Source: an uncultured Porphyromonadaceae bacterium
GTDB lineage: Bacteria; Bacteroidota; Bacteroidia; Bacteroidales; Muribaculaceae
Assembly (NCBI GenBank): GCA_900544305.1
Contig: UQUV01000023.1
Coordinates: 1-48,331 of the forward strand
DNA: 48,331 nt
Reading direction: 5' to 3'
How positions within the stretch are numbered: position 1 is the stretch's first letter; each line of letters opens with the position of its first letter. Positions 42,341 through 48,331 of the stretch are shown here, one piece after another. Position numbers and translations under genes: made by a program. The notes below the pieces were generated by a model. It was not told where the DNA came from. It did no database searches and worked only from the letters and a program-made list of their open reading frames with translations.

Positions 42341-43174
42341 ATGAAAAAAACATTGTATATCTCCGACCTTGACGGCACATTGCTCAACAGCCGCGCGGAA
42401 GTTTCCGAAAAAAGCAAGGCGATTATCAGCCGCCTGATAACTGAAAAGAACATTCTTTTTTCTGTAGCCACTGCCCGTACGCCTGCTACGGTGGTGCGGA
42501 TGCTTGACGGTATTGAAAACCGTCTGCCGTATATCGTGATGACCGGTGCCGCCATGTGGAACAACGGCCTTGTCAATCGTCGCTATATCCGCCCCGAGGA
42601 AGTGGACTATCTGCTCGAAGCCTGCCGTAAAACAGGGGTGAGGCCGTTTGTCTATTCGTTTGACGGAAGCGGACTGGTGGCCTACCATTCTCCGGAGATG
42701 AACGATTATGAACGTGAATTTGTGGCTCAGCGACAGAAATCCGTCTATAAGCGGTTTGTGTTCGTTGATGAACTTCCCGAAGAGGCACGGCAGTCAACGA
42801 TGTTGCTTTTCGTGTCGGGATGTCCGGAGGTGTTGGGAGTGGCCTATCGTCAGGCGCAGGTCGACGGATTGCCTTGCACCATGAGCTACTACTACGATAC
42901 TTATCAGCCGACAGTCGGATTTTTTGAGATAATGGCTGAAGGGGCTTCGAAGGCAGCCGCCTTGAAATCGCTGGTAGCGGAAACCGGGGCGGAGCGTGTG
43001 GTCGTGTTCGGTGACAGTGCCAACGACCTTTCGATGCGCGAAGTGGCTGATTTGTTTATCGCACCTGCCAATGCCGACGAGAAGGTGAAAGCCGTAGCCG
43101 ACGAGGTGATTGGCACAAATGACGATGACAGCGTGGCGCGCTGGATAGCCGCCGACTGCGGGTTGGAAATTTGA
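42341..43174 (+). CDS. HAD-superfamily Cof-type sugar-phosphate phosphatase
   Basis: 277 residues. Motif I is DLDGTLL (Asp9 nucleophile, Asp11), motif II is in the VATAR region, motif IV is VFGDSANDLSM. The C2B cap lies about 85-190. Cof/YbiV enzymes hydrolyse sugar phosphates or PLP/flavin phosphates in the cytoplasm; the substrate is not predictable. A -7 box directly abuts its start. Confidence 0.93.
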   Translation: MKKTLYISDLDGTLLNSRAEVSEKSKAIISRLITEKNILFSVATARTPATVVRMLDGIENRLPYIVMTGAAMWNNGLVNRRYIRPEEVDYLLEACRKTGVRPFVYSFDGSGLVAYHSPEMNDYEREFVAQRQKSVYKRFVFVDELPEEARQSTMLLFVSGCPEVLGVAYRQAQVDGLPCTMSYYYDTYQPTVGFFEIMAEGASKAAALKSLVAETGAERVVVFGDSANDLSMREVADLFIAPANADEKVKAVADEVIGTNDDDSVARWIAADCGLEI

Positions 43175-43208
43175 ATAGGTCGGGCATTTCCGAAAAATTA
43201 AATAGGCT

Positions 43209-43529
43209 ATGAATTGGATTATTTTGATTGTTGCCGGACTGTTTGAGTCGGGATTTGCATTTTGTCTGGGAAAAATGAAGGAATGCACTGGAACGGAATA
43301 TTATCTGTGGGGTGCGGGCTTTCTTGTTTGCCTGACGCTCAGCATGGTGCTTTTGGCGAAAGCCGCCCAAACGCTGCCGATAGGAACCGCCTATCCGGTG
43401 TGGACCGGAATCGGTGCCGTAGGAACGGTGGTGTTGGGTATTCTGTTTTTCAACGAACCCGTCACATTTGCCCGGATGTTTTTCCTGTTTACGCTTATCG
43501 GCTCTATCGTGGGGCTGAAAATGGTGTGA
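43209..43529 (+). CDS. SMR-family small exporter (Gdx/SugE-like)
   Basis: 106 residues with four transmembrane helices and the essential glutamate in helix 1 (E13 in AGLFESGFAF). AYPVWTGIGAVGTVVLG in helix 3 is typical of the family. The E. coli Gdx relative exports guanidinium; Qac-type members export quaternary amines. The helix-1 context looks more Gdx-like, with moderate confidence. It starts 34 bases after the HAD gene. Confidence 0.9.
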   Translation: MNWIILIVAGLFESGFAFCLGKMKECTGTEYYLWGAGFLVCLTLSMVLLAKAAQTLPIGTAYPVWTGIGAVGTVVLGILFFNEPVTFARMFFLFTLIGSIVGLKMV

Positions 43530-43588
43530 AGTTCGCAGGCAATAGAACAGCAATGAATTTCGTTATATTATGAAAAACAACACGCAAT

Positions 43589-44833
43589 ATGGCAAATATA
43601 TATGAACGTCGTCGGTTGTGGAAAATCGCTTTTCTGGCGGTTTCTCTGGTGTTGGTAGCCGTGTTTCTTCAGGTGTCGAACAATTTGGTGAAGGACCTGT
43701 CGCAGCAGGAGCGCGACCGTATGGAAATATGGGCAAAAGCTACCAAGGAACTTGCCACGGCTCCCGTCTACGACCCTATGCCTCTTGATTCGTTGGGAAC
43801 CAACTATATGGCGATGCCTTCGTCGGACATCGACTTCTTTCTCGGCATTATCGAGGACAACCGCAATATTCCCGTATTGCTGGTGGACGATTACGACAAT
43901 ATTCTGCAATACCGAAATTTCCGTCTGCCGGAACCTGTCGACAGTCTGATGCCGTATGTGCTTTCCGAACGCAATCAGGCTTTTTTGCAGCATAAACTGG
44001 AAGACCTGAAGGGTACGAAAAACCATATCGTCATCAATATTGACGAGCAGACGACGCAGCATCTTTATTACGAGGATTCCACATCGCTGAAGCAGATATC
44101 CTATTTCCCTTATATTCAGTTGGGGGTGATGATTCTGTTTGTTGCCATCGTGTATTTTGCCGTGGTCAGCACGAAGAAGGCCGAACAGAACAAGGTGTGG
44201 GTCGGTCTTTCGAAAGAAACTGCCCATCAGTTGGGTACGCCCATTTCGTCGCTGATGGCGTGGGTGCAGATGCTTGAGGCTACAGGTGTGGACAAGGAAA
44301 TTGTCGACGATATGGACAAGGATGTGCACCGCCTTTCGGTGATTGCCGACCGTTTTTCGAAAATCGGTTCGAAGCCCGAAATGGAATTGGCGTTTATCTG
44401 CGAGTCCGTAACGAAAGGTTTGGAATATATGCGTGCCCGTATTTCTTCGAACGTGGCATTGAACATCTATCTGCCTGACGATGACAAAGGCGTGCGCCTG
44501 TGTCAGCCGTTGTTTGAATGGGTGATGGAAAATCTGGTGAAGAACGCAGTCGATGCCATGCAGGGCAAGGGACGCATTGACGTGCGTGTGGGCAGCGACC
44601 GCACGAAGGTGTTCATCGAGGTGGAAGATACCGGAAAAGGCATTGCACGGCAGAATTTCAAGACGGTGTTCAACCCCGGATTTACATCGAAAAAACGCGG
44701 CTGGGGCTTGGGATTGACACTGGCGAAGCGTATCATCGAGGAATACCATTCCGGCAAAATCTTTGTGAAATCTTCGGAACTGAACGTCGGTACTACTTTC
44801 CGCATCGAGCTGCCGCTGATTAAAGAAGAGTGA
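43589..44833 (+). CDS. Orphan sensor histidine kinase
   Basis: 414 residues. Two transmembrane helices (about 12-30 and 178-197) flank an extracytoplasmic sensor of about 145 residues. There is no obvious HAMP domain: the second helix runs almost straight into the H-box (GLSKETAHQLGTPISSL, H213). The ATPase domain has the N-box ENLVKNAVDAM, DTGKGI, and the G2 loop GWGLGLTLAKRII. No response regulator gene is in the window. The stop abuts the convergent tatC stop with no spacer. Confidence 0.93.
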   Translation: MANIYERRRLWKIAFLAVSLVLVAVFLQVSNNLVKDLSQQERDRMEIWAKATKELATAPVYDPMPLDSLGTNYMAMPSSDIDFFLGIIEDNRNIPVLLVDDYDNILQYRNFRLPEPVDSLMPYVLSERNQAFLQHKLEDLKGTKNHIVINIDEQTTQHLYYEDSTSLKQISYFPYIQLGVMILFVAIVYFAVVSTKKAEQNKVWVGLSKETAHQLGTPISSLMAWVQMLEATGVDKEIVDDMDKDVHRLSVIADRFSKIGSKPEMELAFICESVTKGLEYMRARISSNVALNIYLPDDDKGVRLCQPLFEWVMENLVKNAVDAMQGKGRIDVRVGSDRTKVFIEVEDTGKGIARQNFKTVFNPGFTSKKRGWGLGLTLAKRIIEEYHSGKIFVKSSELNVGTTFRIELPLIKEE

Positions 44834-45634
44834 TTAGTTTTTCCGTACAATCAGTATGCTCAGTTCGTAGAGCAGGTAAAGCGGCAGGAATACCAGCGAG
44901 AGCGTGAACGGGTCGCCTGTCGGGGTGATGAGTGCGGCAAGAACAAGCAGCACTACGACGGCATGGCGACGGTAGCGGCAGAGCATTTTCCGCTTGAGGA
45001 AACCTACGGCGGAAAGAGTCCAGGCCAGCAGCGGAAGTTCGAACATGAGTCCCATCAGGAAAATCAGCATCAGGAATGTGTCCATATAGGAATTCAGTGA
45101 AAGCTGGTTTTCAATCGTGGCGCTGAGCTGGTATTCGTAAAGAAACCGCAGGGTGATGGGAAAAATGAGGAAATAGCCGACGGCGATTCCGACGAAAAAC
45201 ATGATGGAGCCGAAAAGAAACGCCGTGCGCGCACCCTTTATTTCGTTGTCATAAAGGGCCGGTTTGATAAAGCTCCACAGGAAATAGAGCATGAACGGAA
45301 AGGAGAACGTGAGCGCCAACCAGAATGATGTGCTGAGATGTGTGAAAAACTGGGTGGCGAGGTTGATGTTGATAACCTTGACTTCAAATCCTTCCGTGGA
45401 GAATTGCGGAAAAGAGGGAAACAGGCGGGTGACGGAGGCAAAAAAGCGGTAAAGCACGAAGTCGCCGTGGCAAGGCCCCATGATGATCTGGTCGAAAATA
45501 TAGGGCATGTTTATGAAAAACACGACCATAAAGACGACAAGCACTCCTGCCATCTTGAACAGCACTTTCCGCAAATCGTCAAGATGGCCCCAGAAGGATT
45601 TGTCCGCCAATTGGTTGTTGTCCGCTTCCGACAT
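44834..45634 (-). CDS. tatC: Sec-independent translocase TatC
   Basis: 266 residues with six transmembrane helices and the N-terminal FWGHLDDLRKVLFK motif that recognises twin-arginine signals. Conserved FALTFSFPFMLYFLWSFIKP-like and FELPLLAW segments follow. It is the core receptor of the Tat folded-protein export machine and is encoded 6 bases after tatA. Confidence 0.95.
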   Translation of the reverse strand: MSEADNNQLADKSFWGHLDDLRKVLFKMAGVLVVFMVVFFINMPYIFDQIIMGPCHGDFVLYRFFASVTRLFPSFPQFSTEGFEVKVININLATQFFTHLSTSFWLALTFSFPFMLYFLWSFIKPALYDNEIKGARTAFLFGSIMFFVGIAVGYFLIFPITLRFLYEYQLSATIENQLSLNSYMDTFLMLIFLMGLMFELPLLAWTLSAVGFLKRKMLCRYRRHAVVVLLVLAALITPTGDPFTLSLVFLPLYLLYELSILIVRKN

Positions 45635-45640
45635 CAGGGC

Positions 45641-45853
45641 TTATTTCTTTTCTTCGTTGTTCTTGTCGTCTTCGATTGGCTTGTTGATTTCTTCCTTTAC
45701 GTCGTTGATACCTTCTTTGAAGCTGCGCACACCTTTACCGATACCGCGCATGAGTTCAGGAATTTTTCTGCCGCCAAAAAGAAGAAGAACAATCAGGGCA
45801 ATGATGACGATTTCACCCATTCCAAGGTTGTTGAGGAAAAGCAAAGTATTCAT
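45641..45853 (-). CDS. tatA: Sec-independent translocase TatA/TatE
   Basis: 70 residues from ATG 45853. One N-terminal membrane helix (GEIVIIALIVLLLFGG) is followed by the amphipathic helix KIPELMRGIGKGVRSFKEG and an acidic/basic tail. This is the normal TatA layout; no separate tatB is seen, as in minimal TatAC systems. The longer reading from 45895 is rejected because a -7 box falls inside it. Confidence 0.93.
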   Translation of the reverse strand: MNTLLFLNNLGMGEIVIIALIVLLLFGGRKIPELMRGIGKGVRSFKEGINDVKEEINKPIEDDKNNEEKK

Positions 45854-45884
45854 CGGTTTTTGTTTTTTGATTTCTAAATGTCTA

Positions 45885-45892
45885 CAAAAATA
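45885..45892 (-). promoter_or_regulatory. -7 box for tatA-tatC
   Basis: The minus strand reads TATTTTTG, a full TAnnTTTG match, about 32 bases before the tatA ATG. Confidence 0.5.
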
Positions 45893-46008
45893 CATTTTTC
45901 CACAAAAAAATGGGCAATTGAGTGGAAATTATGTCGCAATTTTTTTGCCAAACAGCGATAATTTTGAACAAAACAACAGTAAAAGTGTAATAGCGATGCA
46001 GTATTTGC

Positions 46009-46016
46009 TAATTTTG
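46009..46016 (+). promoter_or_regulatory. -7 box for the META lipoprotein gene
   Basis: TAATTTTG matches TAnnTTTG and leaves a leader of about 30 bases to ATG 46051. Confidence 0.5.
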
Positions 46017-46050
46017 CGCGTTTAATAATTGACAACAATAAAAATAGGAA

Positions 46051-46836
46051 ATGAAAATGATGAAATTGAAAAATTTATGCCTGATAGCCCTGGCCGTTGC
46101 CGGACTTTGTTCTTGTTCCTCTTCAAAGAAGGCTACAATTGCCGACATGAAAGGAGAATGGGATATCGTGTCGTTGAATGGAGAAGCTGTGAAAGCCGGT
46201 GTTGCCGAACAGCCTTTTATCGGATTTGACACTAAGGAAGGTCGCATTTATGGTAAAAGCGGCTGTAACCGCATCTTGGGTCAGCTTGACATGACGGCTG
46301 CTCCGGGCGAGATTTCTTTCGCGCAGATGGGTTCTACACGCATGGCTTGTCCGAATATGGATTTGGAAAACAATGTGTTGCAGACGCTTTCAGGTGTGAC
46401 TGGATACAAGAAAACAGGAAATGACTCCTTTACATTCTATAATGCCGACAAAAAGGCCGTTGCAGTGGTGAAAAAACGCTGCGGCGTAATGAAACCGTCG
46501 GAATTGGCCGGTGAATGGCTAATTATCAGCGTGGAAGGCGTTGGGGCTAAATCAGAAATGGACACAGCACCCTTTATGGTTTTTGACTTGGAAGAATCGC
46601 GTGTCAACGGTAATGCCGGTTGCAATTTGTTCAATTCAGCCATCACGTTGGAAGAAGGACAGAGTATTGCTTTCTCATTGGGAGCTTCTACGATGATGAG
46701 CTGTCCGGATATGGAATTGGAACAGATGGTGCTCGGCGCACTCGGAAAAATCCGCAAATACGGAAGAATGTCGAACGGAAATCTCGGTTTGTTCGATCAT
46801 TCAGGAAATGTATGTATTGAATTGAAGAAGAAATAG
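46051..46836 (+). CDS. Lipoprotein with two META (HslJ-like) domains
   Basis: 261 residues, lipobox LCSC (Cys22 from ATG 46051). Two homologous META/DUF306 domains lie in tandem: about 30-145 (GEWDIVSLNGE, GKSGCNRILG, MACPNMDLEN) and about 150-258 (GEWLIISVEGV, GNAGCNLFNS, MSCPDMELEQ). Each keeps the glycine-cysteine-asparagine motif. HslJ-type proteins are linked to heat and novobiocin resistance; the biochemical role is unclear. ATG 46060 or 46063 are alternative starts. Confidence 0.9.
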   Translation: MKMMKLKNLCLIALAVAGLCSCSSSKKATIADMKGEWDIVSLNGEAVKAGVAEQPFIGFDTKEGRIYGKSGCNRILGQLDMTAAPGEISFAQMGSTRMACPNMDLENNVLQTLSGVTGYKKTGNDSFTFYNADKKAVAVVKKRCGVMKPSELAGEWLIISVEGVGAKSEMDTAPFMVFDLEESRVNGNAGCNLFNSAITLEEGQSIAFSLGASTMMSCPDMELEQMVLGALGKIRKYGRMSNGNLGLFDHSGNVCIELKKK

Positions 46837-46865
46837 CTACAATCTGTATAAACATGTTTTTTCAG

Positions 46866-46903
46866 AGGAGGGCAGTGAGTTTTGGCACTGTTCTCCTTTT
46901 TTT
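46866..46903 (+). terminator. Rho-independent terminator after the META gene
   Basis: A 12-bp stem (46866-46877 with 46886-46897, two G-U pairs), an 8-base loop and seven T. Confidence 0.85.
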
Positions 46904-46909
46904 GTTGGT

Positions 46910-47086
46910 TCATTTTGCAGGGTTGGTAGCGGATATGGCCATGAAGTCGGAAGCCGCCTGAGGTGACGGATGGGTGAATATGGCGTGCTGTCGGGGCGGA
47001 GTGTTGCGCGTAGTTTGCAGTGCAATACATGACGAAGCCGTTGTGGCAAGGAGCAGGAGAAGGGAGGTTAGAAGCAGGTATTTCAT
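46910..47086 (-). CDS. Very small lipoprotein
   Basis: 58 residues from ATG 47086. A lipoprotein-like signal (MKYLLLTSLLLLLATTASSC, Cys20) is followed by 38 unstructured residues rich in Ala, Thr and Pro. No homologue is recognised. The lipobox (ASSC) lacks the usual leucine at -3, so the call is tentative. The gene faces the META gene across its terminator. Confidence 0.5.
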   Translation of the reverse strand: MKYLLLTSLLLLLATTASSCIALQTTRNTPPRQHAIFTHPSPQAASDFMAISATNPAK

Positions 47087-47253
47087 AGCATAAATGGTTA
47101 GATTGTAAAAAAGTGTTTCCCAAAAATAAGGAAAAAAATAAAAAACAACCGTTTTGTTGTCAAAAATGTGCATGATTGTCGGTGTTTTTTCATTAAATCT
47201 TGCCGATAATCAACATTTTGGGAGGAAAATAGTGCGTACTGCAAAAAAATGCG

Positions 47254-47261
47254 TACCTTTG
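47254..47261 (+). promoter_or_regulatory. -7 box for fabD
   Basis: TACCTTTG, a perfect TAnnTTTG, about 40 bases before the fabD ATG. The 215 bases from 47087 to 47301 hold no gene; the part before this box is A+T-rich with no clear structure. Confidence 0.55.
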
Positions 47262-47301
47262 CGGCGGTTTTAAGAACATTAACAAATTAAAGAAACAGCT
47301 T

Positions 47302-48180
47302 ATGAAAGCATTTGTATTCCCTGGACAGGGAGCTCAATTTGTCGGTATGGGCAAAGACCTTTACGACACTAATGCAACAGCAAAAGAATTGTTCGAGAAA
47401 GCAAACGAAATTCTCGGTTTCCGCATCACAGACCTTATGTTCAACGGAACTGAAGAAGACCTTCGTCAGACAAAAGTAACTCAACCAGCTATCTTCCTTC
47501 ACTCAGTCATTTTGGCTAAGACAATGGGAGAAGAATTCAAACCGGATATGGTAGCCGGCCACTCACTCGGCGAATTTTCTGCACTTGTAGCAGCAGGCGC
47601 ATTGTCGTTCGAAGACGGTTTGCGCGTAGTTTCCACTCGTGCAATGGCTATGCAAAAAGCTTGTGAAGCACAGCCTTCAACTATGGCAGCTATCCTTGGC
47701 CTGACAAACGAACAGGTAGAAGAAATCTGCAACTCTATCGACGAAGTGGTTGCTCCGGCAAACTACAACTGCCCGGGACAAATCGTTATCTCTGGTGTTG
47801 AGGCAGGTATCGACGCTGCTTGCGAAAAAGCATTGGCAGCAGGTGCACGCCGCGCTTTGAAACTGAAAGTGGGCGGTGCATTCCACTCTCCGCTGATGCA
47901 GCCGGCACACGAAGAATTGGCAGCAGCTATCAACAATGCCAAGTTCTCAGTTCCTGTTTGCCCGGTTTATCAGAATGTTGACGCTAAACCTCACACAGAT
48001 CCGGAAGAAATCAAGGCTAACTTGATTGCACAGCTGACAGCTCCGGTACTTTGGACACAGATTGCACAGCAAATGATTGCTGACGGCGCTACTGAATTCG
48101 TAGAACTCGGCCCGGGTGCAGTGCTCCAAGGCTTGATTAAGAAAATCAACCGCGAAGTCGCTACTTCAGGACGTCAGTAA
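47302..48180 (+). CDS. fabD: Malonyl-CoA:ACP transacylase
   Basis: 292 residues, full length. VFPGQGAQFVGMG opens the protein; the nucleophile is S88 in GHSLGE and the catalytic His is H195 in GGAFHSPLM. It loads malonyl groups onto acyl carrier protein for fatty-acid synthesis. The gene stands alone between its own promoter and a strong terminator, not in a fab cluster. Its third positions look more A- and T-tolerant and its codon choice more uniform than that of neighbours, as for a highly expressed gene (by eye). Confidence 0.97.
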   Translation: MKAFVFPGQGAQFVGMGKDLYDTNATAKELFEKANEILGFRITDLMFNGTEEDLRQTKVTQPAIFLHSVILAKTMGEEFKPDMVAGHSLGEFSALVAAGALSFEDGLRVVSTRAMAMQKACEAQPSTMAAILGLTNEQVEEICNSIDEVVAPANYNCPGQIVISGVEAGIDAACEKALAAGARRALKLKVGGAFHSPLMQPAHEELAAAINNAKFSVPVCPVYQNVDAKPHTDPEEIKANLIAQLTAPVLWTQIAQQMIADGATEFVELGPGAVLQGLIKKINREVATSGRQ

Positions 48181-48201
48181 GATAAAACATAATTGTATAT
48201 T

Positions 48202-48241
48202 ACATGCCGCAGGGGAATATCCTCCTGCGGCATGTTTTTTT
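48202..48241 (+). terminator. Rho-independent terminator after fabD
   Basis: A perfect 12-bp stem (48202-48213 with 48224-48235), a 10-base loop and a run of T. The remaining bases to 48331 show no gene. Confidence 0.92.
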
Positions 48242-48331
48242 ATGCGTTTATGCATATATTTTTAGCAATATTATAACAATAGTTCGTTAAAAATTAGCCA
48301 AGCCTAAGCGGCTCTGGCAGTAAATAAAATG

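Noticed and set aside
43568..44749. 393-codon open frame antisense to the histidine kinase
   Set aside because: Composition is His/Gln/Arg-rich with no domain. The plus-strand kinase has all catalytic motifs, so this is a shadow frame.
1..48331. rRNA, tRNA, IS elements, known riboswitches
   Set aside because: None recognised on either strand by reading. A tRNAscan-SE and Infernal run would be needed to exclude small RNAs.

Overview
The window reads as chromosome of a member of the Bacteroidales. The evidence is a SusC/SusD pair with a FecR anti-sigma factor and an ECF sigma factor, Bacteroides-type -7 boxes (TAnnTTTG) in front of many genes, BspA-like leucine-rich repeats, and C-terminal tails resembling type IX secretion (T9SS) sorting domains on three proteins. 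T9SS tails suggest a Parabacteroides/Barnesiella/Porphyromonas-like branch, but I cannot name a genus. Coding density is high, no gene-free stretch exceeds 300 bases, and I see no rRNA, tRNA, IS element or CRISPR array.

Layout. (1) 1-1485: a terminator from an upstream gene, then a promoter and a self-contained three-gene operon with a phage look. Its middle gene has the topology of a phage unimolecular spanin. (2) 1480-3191: GNAT acetyltransferase and M16 protease. (3) 3392-24215: a polysaccharide-utilisation-type locus (PUL). The minus-strand order is FecR, SusC, SusD, three EEP-fold (endonuclease/exonuclease/phosphatase) hydrolases, a GH127-like enzyme, a fourth EEP with a T9SS tail, a beta-helix protein with a T9SS tail, GH89, glycerate kinase, GntP permease, GH89. 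The ECF sigma gene sits at the opposite end, on the plus strand. (4) 24346-32350: housekeeping genes (pabC, pabB, pabA, YjbQ, xerD, aroQ, pyk, O-methyltransferase, rbfA, FtsX-like permease). (5) 32431-34557: two secreted proteins sharing an N-terminal module. (6) 34667-39102: a complete phage terminase large subunit with a large beta-rich phage-like protein, without portal, capsid or integrase. (7) 39191-42285: small secreted proteins and a BspA-like LRR protein. (8) 42341-48331: HAD phosphatase, SMR exporter, orphan histidine kinase, tatC/tatA, a META-domain lipoprotein, a tiny lipoprotein and fabD.

How the genes work together. The PUL is unusual: four predicted phosphodiesterase/phosphatase proteins are combined with two alpha-N-acetylglucosaminidases and a glycerate uptake/phosphorylation pair. 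I infer a substrate that carries alpha-GlcNAc and phosphodiester-linked three-carbon units, for example a substituted teichoic-acid-like polymer. This is a hypothesis. The locus also carries a clear tandem-duplication scar between two EEP genes.

The two phage-like islands, about 33 kb apart, each have their own promoter, and neither has an integrase. Together they look like pieces of one dispersed, domesticated phage-derived system of the gene-transfer-agent kind. This is the main candidate for something undescribed here, and it needs genome-wide evidence.
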